The position numbers and the translations under genes are program-made. This document shows positions 11,149 through 22,488 of a stretch of DNA of 64,000 nt, in pieces. The DNA is from Phlebopus portentosus (taxonomy: Eukaryota > Basidiomycota > Agaricomycetes > Boletales > Boletinellaceae), in the NCBI GenBank assembly GCA_037892935.1, contig JAYXKI010000006.1, forward strand, positions 434,001 to 498,000. Reading direction: 5' to 3'. The notes under the pieces were generated by a model. That model was given only the letters and a program-made list of their open reading frames with translations. It made no database searches and was not told the origin of the DNA. Positions within the stretch are counted from its first letter, which is position 1; every line of letters starts with the position of its first letter.

Positions 11149-14100
11149 TTGAGAGAAATCGGCAAGACGAGAATAGTAGTAACCAATTGCCAGTTCAGGT
11201 ATTTTCTTATGATTTCGAATTTATTTCACACATGATCCCATCTCTTTTCAACCAACGATTGCCTTATTTATTAAACAAAAATTGCTATACTACTGACAAT
11301 GAAGAATGGTCATATTGTTCATGTGTTTTAGAAACCCCAGAAGAAGAAGATGCGACAGTAATAGCTTACAAACAAGTAGCGCAGAAAGTCAGGCTGATCC
11401 CGGGAGTCCTTCCAGAAGAGTACAGGATCATATGAAGGCAGCATCCAGATCTGTTGAGAGGGATGCCTGAGATGCCAGTTGTACCGAAGCCATTCAAACC
11501 CACGGGTCGTGTAACAGCCGAAAGGATGGAAGCACTGAAGATTGACAAGAATGCCTTTCTGTGGCCGGCAGAGAGGTTATTAGTGAAGAATCTAATTATG
11601 TTGCAGGAAGAAGCATTAGAATGGACCGAATCCGAACACGGAACACTCAATCCAACGTATTTTGACCCAATATGCATTCCCACAATACCGCATATACCGT
11701 GGCAGCACAAGAGCATTCCAATTCCCCTGGGAATTCATGACAAGGCCCTCGAACTAATTCGAGAGAAGATTCGCAACAGGGTTATTGAACCGTCGAATTC
11801 GTCATATCGATCCAGATGGTTTTGCTTGGTAAAGAAAGACAAGGAAATGTTACGATCCATTATTGACTTGCAGGATCTTAATGTGGTTATGGTCAAGGAC
11901 TCGGCAGTACCACCAAATGTTGAAACGATTGTGGAGAGCAGTGGAGGACGAGCTTGTTTCACAGAGTTGGATTTATTCGTGGCATTCGACCAAAGGAAGC
12001 TGGATGAACACTCTCGAGATCTTACTATGTTCCAGACACCCTTAGGAACATTTCGAATGACGGTTCTACCAATGGGATACACTAATTCCTTGCAGATTAT
12101 GCATAACAATGTAGCCTTTATCCTTCAGGATGAGATTCTGCATGTTACGAACCCTTTCGCAGACAATGCACCCAGTTTAGGTCTAAAATCATGATACAAG
12201 TTACCAGATGGTTCGTACGAGACCATACCAGAAAACTCCGAGATTCGTCATTTTGTGTATGAGCATATATGTGATGTGAACAGAATTTTGCAATGAATGA
12301 AGGCCGTAGGAGGAACATTTTCAGGGAAGAAGTTGGTGTCGTGTGTGGAGTCAGCGGTATTTGTTGGACACAAGTTGACGTACCAGGGACGCGAGCCAGA
12401 CGATTTGAAAGTGCAGAAGATATGAGATTGGCCGCCATGTAGAACGCTGACAGAAGTCAGAGGATTTCTAGGAATGGTAGGAGTCCTTCAGATTTTTGTC
12501 AGGGATTATTCAAAACTCACTCGCCTGTTGTACCGCATGACAAGGAAAAACCAGATTTTTGCATGGACAGACGAAGAACAGAATGCAATGGACAAACTAA
12601 AGCAAGCCATTATTCTTTGCCCCACGCTGTGTGCAATTGACTACGCGTCAGATAACAAAGTAATATTGGCAGTAGACTCATCTATTATTGGAGTTGGTTG
12701 GTATTTAGGACAAGAGCACTCGGATGGAAGGCGAAGGATCAATCGATTTGGTTCTATTAACTGGAATCAGACCCAGGCATCATATTCACAGCCAAAAATC
12801 GAGTTATATGGCTTATTTCGAGCATTGCACGTGATGCAACTGTATCTCATCGGAGTCCGGAATCTAGTAGTTGAAATGGACACAGCATACATCAAGGGGA
12901 TGATCAACAATCCTGATCTACAGCCCAATGCAACCATTAACAGATGGATCGCAGGTATCCTTCTCTTCAGTTTCAAGCTCAGACACATCCCAGCAGCCAA
13001 TTTCCGATGTACTGATGGATTATCCTGACGAAGAGCAGCTGAAGAAGACCCCCCTCCTGATGAAACGTACAAAGACTGGGTAGATGAGACGTACGGATTT
13101 GCGATAGAAGAGCCGGTTTCGACATACCAAGTAGCGCAACAGAGCGGAACACCTAGCAAAACAGCAACCGAGAACCTGTTTCCTTCTACGGAATCCACGA
13201 GAAGGAAGGATAGTCACTTAGATGATGTCACAAAGCTAATCACGCATCTCACATGCCCAGACAATCTTAGCAATAGTGGCTATACAAAGCTAATCAGGTA
13301 TGCAGCTGACTTCTTTGTGAAGGGAGGCCATCTGTGGAGAAAGGCGCAGAACGGCCGGCACCAAGTCGTAATAGAAGCAAAACACAGATGGGACCTAGTT
13401 AAGCAAGCTCACTACGATCTAGGACACAAAGGAATTTTCTGCACTCAAATGCGACTGCTGGAGAGATTTTGGTGGCCGTCCTTAGGGCAGGACGTGAAGT
13501 ATTTCATGCGCACCTGTCATGAGTGCCAGATACGCTAGACAAAGAATATTCTTATCCCACCAAATGTACCGGAGGTAGCCCCTCTGTTTCAATGCATCCA
13601 TATTGATTCGAAGGTCATGCCAAAATTGGGTGGATTCCGGTATATCGTGCATGCATGTTGTTCGCTAACCGCGTATCCCGAATTTAGACTTCTCTGTGAA
13701 GAAACTGGTAAGACCGTAGGCCAGTTTATCTTCCAGAACCTCTTGTGTCGATATGGAGCATGCCCCAAACTTGTTACAGATAACGGCACACCATTTGTTG
13801 CTGCGCTAGATTACTTGAAGATGTGGTATCACATCAACTACATTCAGATTTCATCATACAACTCATGCACAAATGGATTAGTCGAACGCAGACATTTCGA
13901 TGTACAGGAAGCCTTGATTAAAGCTGCAGACGGTAATGACAAGCATTGGAGTGATCACGCTGACTCAGTATTTTGGGCAGAAAGAATCACGATCAACAGA
14001 GCGACTGGAATGTCCCCATATTACATGGCCCATGGAGTCGAAGCGGTTTTGCCCTTCAACCTCGCAGAAGCAACATACCTAGCACCGCTGCTCGATTCAC

Positions 14101-14570
14101 CAATTATGATGTCGGAACTCATCGTAATATGTGCAAAACAACTCCAGAAATGTCCAGAAGAGTTGGATTGCATTGCGAAACTCGTCATGAATGCAAGGCA
14201 TGCGTATGCGAAGCAGTTCATGGAGGTGGAGAAGCATAGAATCAAGGACTACGACTTTCAGCTGGGAAGCCTCATACTCCTGTGAAACATGCGTATCAAG
14301 ATGGAACTCAATCGTAAAACAAAACCCCGCTATTTAGGCCCCTACATGGTAGTTCAATGCACCCAAGGCGGATCATATATCATCACCGAACTTGATGGAG
14401 CAGTTTTGAAACTCCGAGTAGCAGTGTTTTGCCTGGTTCTGTACCTCCCACATTCGCATTTGACCATTACGGTGACCAAGCTCATTGGATTGGACGAAGA
14501 TGATGACATACCCGAAATAGAAGATTTGCCAGAGAAATTCCCTGACAATGAGTCCCAAAATTCCAATTAA
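11149..14570 (+). pseudogene. alpha pol (RT-RNase H-integrase)
   Basis: Read in the -1 frame relative to gag-pro and open across ~3.4 kb except for six TGA and two TAG codons. RT: SSYRSRWFCLVKKD, FDQRKLDEHSRDL, FRMTVLPMGYTNS. The catalytic YIDD box, intact in gypsy2, reads FADN here (about 12156-12170), so RT is dead. RNase H spans ~12470-13025 (AVDSSIIGVGW, ASYSQPKIELYGLFRAL, VEMDTAYIKGMINN). Integrase spans ~13380-14280, with HHCC finger HYDLGHKG...CHEC and catalytic D (CIHIDSK), D (VTDNGTPF) and E (GLVERRH) all present. The start codon is unclear. Confidence 0.87.
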
Positions 14571-14722
14571 ATCATTCATTTCCCTTCATATATGCTCCTT
14601 ATTTATTTCCGATTCTCTCTCTCTCTGCCTCTGATCAATTCTAATCCTCCAATTCTCCTTCTATAGTTTTGTCTCTGCTAGCATGATCCACTATAGGATC
14701 TAACACATGCACTTTTACTTAA
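14571..14722. other. alpha internal non-coding sequence
   Basis: AT-rich, CT-repeat-containing stretch between the end of alpha pol and the Harbinger left end. It resumes at 34041. It ends in TAA (14720-14722), the left copy of the Harbinger target duplication. Confidence 0.7.
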
Positions 14723-14749
14723 GAGCCTGTTCGGGTGCAGTAACTCACG
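14723..14749 (+). repeat. Harbinger left terminal inverted repeat
   Basis: Starts GAGCCTGTTCGGGTGCAG and is matched in inverted form at 34014-34040 with one visible difference (C here, T in the other arm, at a CpG). Confidence 0.93.
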
Positions 14750-14937
14750 CAATCTCTATCTTGCTCTATCTCTATCCGACAATTTGCAAGATAGAGATAG
14801 AGGGAGAGGATCATGTGTACCGAACAGTCTCGGACAGTGTGCTCATTTCTGATGTGATGCACTGATGTGACATGATTGTTCCTGCCGAGACTTTGTGTAT
14901 TATATAATATATTTCACAAAAATTTCTTCACCGCAAA

Positions 14938-15819
14938 ATGCCCCCTCCCTCAACATCATCTGAAGAAGAGCAATCCAAACACTACCACATTCTTAAAAAC
15001 CTTGCTCTTATAGCAACCCTATCTGCTGCTTTCTCAGTTCATATCTTTTCAGGCTTCTATGCAAGAGACACTAGGCTTACTTCAAAATTAAGTGGCCCTG
15101 AATATGTTGCAGAGCTTCGAAATGGCCACCCAGAAATATTCAAATCAGCCATAGGAATGCAGAAACACATATTTGACAAGCTTCTGGATGTTTTGGAGAG
15201 GAGGGGAGGGTTAAGGAGCTCAAAGTATATGTGTACGGATGAGAAGCTTGCTATTTTTTTATCAATGGCAACTACGGGAATGACAAATCGAGAGGCTCAG
15301 AACCGATTTCAGAGGAGTGCAGACACTATCTCAAAGTGAGTAGAATATTAGAATCATCTCTGATCCTTATTACTATTGTACAACAGGACTGTTCATAAGA
15401 TCATTGACATTTTGGTCTCTCCGGTGATCTATAACGCCTATGTCAAGCTACCTCGAGATTACGATGACACACCTCCTGAAATCAAAGACAACAAGAAACT
15501 ATATCCATATCTTTGAGATTGCCTTGGAGCACTAGACTGTACGCATATACATGCACATGTGCTGGCAGAGGACAGACCACGCTATCGAAACCGGAAAGGA
15601 TTTATCTCTCAGAATGTACTTGCCGTTGTATCATCTGATATGCGATTTATGTATGTTCTTAGCAGATGGGAGGGTAGTGCTGCTGACAGTACTATTCTGG
15701 ATGATGCAAGGAAATGCGACTTCTTGATTCCATGCAGCAAGTTCTATTTGGGTGATGCAGGATTCTCCGCATCCACCTCTGTTCTTGTTCCATATTGAGG
15801 TGTTTGCTATCACCTGCGT
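14938..15819 (+). pseudogene. Harbinger transposase, 5' part
   Basis: ATG 14938. Exon 1 runs to 15335, a GTGAGT...CAG intron covers 15336-15386, and exon 2 runs from 15387 to the gypsy2 insertion at 15819/15820. This is a DDE_Tnp_4-type nuclease of PIF/Harbinger elements. The first catalytic Asp is in LGALDCTHIHA and the second in FYLGDAGFS. An N-terminal helix-rich region precedes an HTH-like segment (LSMATTGMTNREAQNRFQRS). Two in-frame TGA codons (near 15512 and 15797) stand where Arg is expected in the family motifs YPYLRDC and PYRGV. The rest of the gene is at 32059-32502. Confidence 0.9.
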
Positions 15820-17596
15820 TGTAGTGCGCCGCACTAACCTGTACCGGTCCAGTGGCACAGGCCTGTAAGGGCTGTACTCCCCTATGCCATACCCAGGACA
15901 CCCCGCGTACTATTGTCAGCAAACCAGCCTTCGCCGCCATTACCCATAATACAGCCTGCTCAGCGGCCGCCGGACCTTCGGCGGCGATGCCTCCACTCCT
16001 ATCTTATGATCACCTTGTCCCCCCTTCGACCAAATCCTAGTTCCCCTTCTCCAGCCTCTCTCAAGAACAGTTCCGCCAAATCCGGTGACTCCGGGCTTCG
16101 GAAATGCTCGCACGGCGGCCAGACATGCTGCAGTGGATGTATATCGCGCCATCGCGGAGGTGTATGCCCGCCGCCGCGCCGGCTGGGTGAACAATAAGCC
16201 AATCTCAGGTCCATTTCGTTGATTGTTTCATATTCTTATCATCCTACATTGTACGCCAAGTGCGGTAGCGCACCCGGTGGCTGTCCGTATATTCCCCCTT
16301 TTAGTTTTATTCGACCCCTTGGCGTTTCAGATCTATATAGAGCGCGCCCTGACCGATCCGAACAGCCTTGACGTTCGACACGACGTACCAGCACTCCGCC
16401 GTTCCGATTGGGGCGCCCCTAGGTCTTGGTGGCTTGGCGGCGCATCTCGGCGGCGGCCCCTGCCGTCGCAGCGCGCCTGTCATGCCTCGCCGCCCGCCGC
16501 TTTAAGTGATATTTCTTATCAAGGACTCATAGTATATATAGAGAGCATGTATCTATCCTAAAAAGCAGCAGATATACACTCTAGAACGCAGCTATCAGAG
16601 ACCAACCACAAGTAAAGAAGCCTCCTTCAAGAAACCAGTATATACAGAGAACCAGACAGCCGGATCGGGCGAACTCCCAGTCACGTGCCCTCGCCAATCC
16701 CGTCCTGACGGCGTGGCCCCGGATCTCACAGGATAGAAGCCGCTGAGCTCATTCGCTGCCCTGGCCATCTCCCTTCTGCGCAGCTGTCACTTGTCTAGTA
16801 ATCGCTCCAGGGACTTCCCACTTCTATCTGCATCGCCGTCCCTCTCTCTCTAGCCTCCGCCGCTGCTCGGTCCTGAGCATTGGGGATTGCTCCTCCACGT
16901 CTTGACGCAGCCGTCACTCCTCTAGTAATCAATCCCGTGGTCTTCAATTTCCTCTTGCGCCTGAGGCCCCTTTCGTGTTTCCTCGCCGCCGCTCGGTTCA
17001 GATTGTTTGTGATTCTTCCTCAACGCCTCGACGCAGCCGCCACTCTTCTAGGGATCTGTTATACTTCCTCGACGTCTCGACGCAGCTGTCACTCTTCTTG
17101 TGTTCGCCGCTACCGTCGGCGCCGGCGCCCCCTTTCGACTGAATCCAGTCGCCCACTTCTCGCCGCCTCCGCATCATTCCACCGCCGACACTACTACCCT
17201 TTCAAGTAGTGTTGACGCTCTCTCTCCCGGATCTTCTCTGTGTCATTCCGACGTCATCTCCCCAACTACCAGGCAGAATTGCACTGGTGCGAACCTCCGC
17301 CGGCGCCGCACCCAGTCCGCCGCTGCGGCCCCTTCACCGGTTCAGTTGGACCCGGCGACCCCTATACAGCCGTCGAGGCTCGGATCGCCGCGGCGAGTTA
17401 TTCAAAGGCACGGCGGATCTGCCTAACGGCCAGATCCTTGTGCATCTGAGCTGAGTGTCGCTTCTGAAAGCCTGTAGGTAGTCTGTAGATCTGGTAGAAC
17501 CTCCCCTTTTTTCTCTCGACACCTTTGACATCGCCTGCCTGTAGTCGAACGCCGCCGCCGCCTTTGTCCCTATCTAGGAGAGTCTGATAGTCTACA
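15820..17596 (+). repeat. gypsy2 5' LTR
   Basis: Starts TGTAGTGCGCCGCACTAACC and ends GATAGTCTACA; 1777 bp. It matches 30269-32054 over its whole length by eye, with mostly C/T and G/A differences and a few small gaps. Bases 2-17 contain a short palindrome (TAGTGCG-C-CGCACTA). Open frames inside it are not supported as genes. Confidence 0.93.
16533..16540 (+). promoter_or_regulatory. TATA box of gypsy2 LTR
   Basis: TATATATA in AGTATATATAGAGAGC, ~715 bp into the LTR and conserved in the 3' LTR (near 30980). Likely core promoter of the element. Confidence 0.6.
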
Positions 17597-17599
17597 TTT

Positions 17600-17616
17600 T
17601 GGAGCCCACTGCGAGG
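17600..17616 (+). other. gypsy2 primer binding site
   Basis: TGGAGCCCACTGCGAGG, 3 bp after the 5' LTR and identical to the alpha PBS at 8638-8654, although the two LTRs are unrelated by eye. The cognate tRNA is not identified. Confidence 0.82.
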
Positions 17617-17627
17617 GAGGTAAAAAG

Positions 17628-20600
17628 GTGTTGTTCCAACCAATCTCAGGCCCTTCCAAGGGCACGCGATACTCACTAAGGCTGCAAAGAAGGGCGGAAA
17701 ACAGTCAAACAGCCTCAGCCACAACCGCCGGCCAACCATACCATTATTCCACACTCTTTACAAGAGGCCGAACAGAAGAACCCCGTCCCACCGCACCCAG
17801 ATCTCCATCCGCACCGAACCGTTGACGCGCATCCATCGCCGCAGATGACCCACCCACCCGGCGTCCCAGAAGAGCATCTATCACTCCTTTTACATACAAC
17901 CCACCGCCTGGCGAAAGCGCAAGCACCGCCGCCGCACGCCCTATATCGCCTATAATTCCCCCTCGCTTCATCCACGTTCCTAAAGACCTCTGCGAATCCG
18001 AAATTCGCCCCAGTACTCACGTTCGTGTCCCCGGCGGTATCGAGGACCTGTCAATATCCCTCCAGGAACCTCCAGCCACCGGTCCCATCGAAACAGACCT
18101 CTTCTCCGACATAGACAACCCCCCAGATATCCACCGCCGCACCGGCCTACAGTTATACTCCGCCGCAGAAGAACAGGAGGATGACGACCTTTACGTCCCC
18201 GACTCCCTCGTACACAGCCACGCAATCACCCCCGACTCTCCACTATCCCCCGTCAAAGAAGAGCGATCGGTGAGGCTCTCCCCACCCCCCCCTCTTACGC
18301 CGCTGACCCTAGCTCAGAGGCCGCGGCTCTCCCCAATTGACAATGCCCAACCACCCACCCCCAGTACACCTCCTAAGACGGCCTCGATACCAACAATGAC
18401 CAGCACCCATACCGGCATTCCCGCCGCGCCCCCCGCAGCCTCAGGATTGACCCCGCCGCCCCCCCAACAGCCGTCCCCCGCCGCACCAGCCTATGCCGCA
18501 CCAGCACCACCCCCCGCGGGCGCCTTTCCCCCTCTCCCAGACCTCAGTGACCCAGATACCCATCCATTAAGTGGTCCCAACCCACCAGTGCCAGGAGCTA
18601 CAATGCCCTACCCGGGAGACCGCCGCGCGCTGAAGTTCAACGCCTCCGGCGACCCCGCGGAAATCCCCATCTTCTTTAACAGAGTCCGGCTATTTGGACG
18701 AAGCGCCGGCCTAACAGATGCACAAATGATTGCTTGGGCAAGATGCTACGCTGACGCTAAAGACGATCAGCTATGGTGCAAAAGGCCCGAAACGAGAGGA
18801 AACGACTTTATGGCATTCAAAGACGCTATCCTAAAGTACTACCCAAATGCTACGACCCAGTACACACTCGGCGACCTCCACAACCTTATTAACATAAGCC
18901 GCAACCAAATTATGCTGAACACCGCCGCCCTCGGTGAATACCATAGGAACTTTATCACCGTCTCCTCGTATCTTATTGACGCCGGCATGCTATCAGAGTT
19001 CGAACAGAAGCGTATGTTCAGAGAAGGCCTCCACCCGACGCTAAACAGAGAGCTAGATCTTAATTTGCGGTTTGTCAAGCACGACCACCCTACCGGTGTG
19101 CCCTGGGACATCGACACAGTTGTAAGAGAACTAGAACGCATCCTAACCGGCGGCCGCCTCACAACCGCCGACCAACCCCTGATGTATGCGGCGACAGCGG
19201 CCATGCCCACCTATACACAAGTTACGACGTACACGCCGCCGCCGCAACCCGGTGCTCCAGCCTACGGAGTCATCAACCAACCCCAGGTCAAGCAAGAAGA
19301 ACCATGGGTGTCCCTCCTAATCCAGGAAATGCGCGCCCTCCGTGAAGCCACCGAGAAGTCAAACCGCCGCTGAAACTCCTGTGGACATTCTGATGCCGGA
19401 CAGGGAGTGTATAGTTCGAGGGGCTGCCCTAGAATACCTTCAAGTGGTCAGCAGAGAGTTACACCCGAGCTAAGGGCACAAAGGAGCGGAGGGAAATAGG
19501 GATATACAATGAAAGGGCTTGGTGAGAACCGGGGATATGAGGGAAGCGCTCGAGGAAGAATTCTGAGGGTAGGCTTCTCCCGAGATCGACGGTGGCGGTG
19601 CAAAGGCTAAATCGACTCTCCAGCTCAGCTGCGAGCTCTGGACTAAAGCCGACTAACCCAAGGCACAAGAACTAAACTAACTAAGCTACGCTAGTCGAAC
19701 CACCAACCCGAACGTGACTAATCGACTGTGCTAACACACTGGCAAGCAACTGCAGCCGATCTCACTCATAGTCTAAAGTGTCAGAATGCGGCGTAACGAT
19801 TCGAAATGCAATACGATGGACGAAGGACAATTGCTGAGTGAGTCGAAATGTGATGCGAGGGATGGAGGTGCAAAATGATGATGGAAGGGGACTGAGAGAA
19901 TCCAAGGATATGTGTGGGACGATGAAACCGACCGTTTCCGATCGAAATGATGTGGAATAGCACCGGGCTGGTCTTGAGGAAGCGGAGAGTGGAAAGTCAA
20001 GAGGAAAGGGGTGATATGGTGTCCTTTCCCGACGACAATGGAGAGGAGAAGGTGTTGCGAGACCAAATGCGAGCGGCACGCAGAGTAACTGGGTTACGAG
20101 CGAAACCGGGCAAAACGGTTTGGAACACGAAAGGAGGTTTCGGTTCGGGTAAGAGAAGTAAGAAGAGCCTATGTACGATCACAGCAAACTATACGAACGT
20201 GCGAACGGCTCTGCTGCGAAGAGAGATCACCGATCGACTGTACAGAACACGAAATATCATATATTAGACTATAGAGGTGAGGGAGTCCACTACGAACAAG
20301 TAGACTAGAGGTTGAGGGACTTTGAGACGATGTGAGAACTGTAAGCTAAGCTCCCACTCAGCTCCAACTAAGCTCTCCCGTCTACTATGAGAGTCGTGCT
20401 ATATTTATACTATTCGTCCAAGACTGAGCCTCCCAGCGGTCAGAGAACCTACGTCATAAAGAAAAGGGAACGCATATCGCTATCTACAAAGGAGAGGAGC
20501 ACATATGAATGGTTTAAGGGACACATAGGTCAAAAGGAACAATACTAAGCATGTCTGGAACGAGAGCATAATGGATTAAAGGGGACGCATATAGAAAGGT

Positions 20601-22488
20601 CAGAATATGTGCGAAACCTTCGGAACCGGGTCTCTTTGAGCGGAACGAAGCAGAACTCAGGGAAACGACTCGGAAGGGCTCTGGCTAGCCTGACAAAGTA
20701 AGTCTGCGATGTTTAACAAAGGAGAGGGACTGAGGACGAGGTTGCAGGGTCAAATCTCTTTGTCTGGAATGCGGATCTGAGGTCCGGAGACTTGTGATCG
20801 ACGCGTGCAAACTCGATGCTGTGATTCTCCTGTCTTGATGGCCGATCAAAGAATGGTGCACGTGCCATCTGGACTATGGCATTCTTGTTAAGTCTACTCG
20901 TTCGATCGAAACCAGTCGAAACTGAGCGAAACCAGTCGGAACACCGTGGAACTGGTCGTAACGACTCCGTACGTTCCCAAGCTTCAGACTTACTCTTCAC
21001 CGCGCTCCGCCGCCAACCGCAGGAGCCCCGCCGCAGCCCCGACAAGCCAGATTTAACAGAAAATGCGCCGTATGCGCCAGTGTAACGCACTCTACCCGTG
21101 ACTGTCCCACCAAGATCTCCCTGATCCAGAGGGGAATCATGCTCGCCAACGCCAAAGGGTACTTATACCCCTCCAACAGCCAACTTTCTCAGGGAGAACC
21201 GGGGATGTCAGTATTGGACAGGATTTATAAGCTCTTCATGGAGAATCCAAACTATGCACCAGTCGGCGTCCAGCTCCCCATTCAGCCCGTATCCAACACG
21301 CCGCCAAGGATTACTCCGCCGAGGCAGGATCCTACATATCAGGGACAACCACCGACTCAACAATCCATGTATCAGTCACACCCTCCATCACAGGAATCTA
21401 TGTACCAGGGCCTCAACCGGGCACCGCCTCCCTTAGCCTACAATACCAATCCGCCGAACGGCCTGCCGCCGCGAATCCAGAAATTGAACTACTTCGAGGC
21501 TATCACCCCAGAAGACCCCCCAGACGACGATGCCTGCGATGGAGTCGTGCTCCTTTTTGAACAAGAAGAATCCACCGAACAACCGCAGAATGCCTTCGCC
21601 GCTGCCGGAAGACGGCCAGGCCCCAGAGAAGTTTTCAATGGAATTGAAATCCCCACCAGAAAGCCGCCTCAAGACCCCAACCCGAAATGGGGAGATAACA
21701 GCAAGAAAGGGAAACCACCCGGACAACGCCCGGCCCCACCGCCAACGCCCTCGGTGCCACACAGGGACGACGCGGCAGATCCGAAGCCACAATACCGAAC
21801 CACTGTACCAGCATACAATGACGCCGCAGTATCAAATGTTTTCGACAAGATTCTGGACTTGGAAGTCACCCTGCCGATCCGAAGCCTGCTCGCCGCCTCT
21901 CCTGAAATCAGAAAGAAGTGTAAAGAATTCATCACGGGGCGCCGAGAACTAATTAGGGAAAATCCTGATCACGAGATGGCAATGTACGCCTCAATCCCGA
22001 GGCCCACCTCGCCGGTTAACTTCGGTGATGAAGATCCTTCCGTCGCCCCGCCGAACATTCCCCTCCACAAAATCGAGGTCTGGCTCGATGATAAATTCAA
22101 AGTAAAAGCTTTGCTCAACTCGGGGTCGACATTTATCACCGTGCCAAAAGAGGTATGGAAGGACCTCGGGTCCCCGACGATAATGAGCCAAGCAATCACA
22201 GTAGAAACCGCCGACAGACAAACCTCACACTCGGCGGGACTCATCCCTCGCGTCAGACTCACCATAGGCGCCTTCTCTATTGTTGTCCAAGTCCAGGTCG
22301 TCGAAAAGGCCCCCTTTCAGTTACTATTAGGCCGGCCGTTTTTCGTACACACCAGGGTGCAGGTCATAGACGAGGCCGACGGTGAACAGACGCTATACCT
22401 TACTCATCCCGATACGAACAAAACCATGTCAATCCCGACAATTCAGCGCGGCGCCGGGACAGAAAAACAGCGCCCCCCTAGACAATGA
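17628..22488 (+). pseudogene. gypsy2 gag-pro (split by solo LTR)
   Basis: One frame from ATG 17628 to TGA 22486-22488, interrupted by the solo alpha LTR at 19371-20999. With that LTR and one CCGC removed, the frame runs through with a single TGA (17823-17825). A Pro-rich N-terminus leads to a capsid domain (18600-19200, with NFIFF-like EIPIFFNRVRLF and ALGEYHRNF), then a CCHC knuckle just after the LTR (CAVCASVTHSTRDC). A Pro-rich stretch and a retropepsin-like domain follow. The protease active site reads LLNSGSTF: the catalytic Asp is Asn, one transition away. The LLGRPFF motif follows. Confidence 0.87.
19371..20999 (-). mobile_element. solo alpha LTR (copy B)
   Basis: A 1629-bp reverse-oriented alpha LTR flanked by perfect 4-bp duplications, CCGC at 19367-19370 and at 21000-21003. 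No internal alpha sequence is present, so it is a solo LTR left by LTR-LTR recombination. It keeps more CpG sites than copies A and C by eye, which fits a younger age and its position in the innermost layer of the nest. Confidence 0.93.

Noticed and set aside
8677..14570. TGA read as an amino acid (stop-codon reassignment)
   Set aside because: Both host genes in the window end in TGA at the expected C-terminus, and the element TGA codons sit where mutated CGA is the simple explanation.
15853..17754. Open frames of 60-120 codons on both strands in the gypsy2 LTRs
   Set aside because: They lie in GC-rich LTR sequence, are not kept equally in both LTRs, and show no domain; taken as chance.
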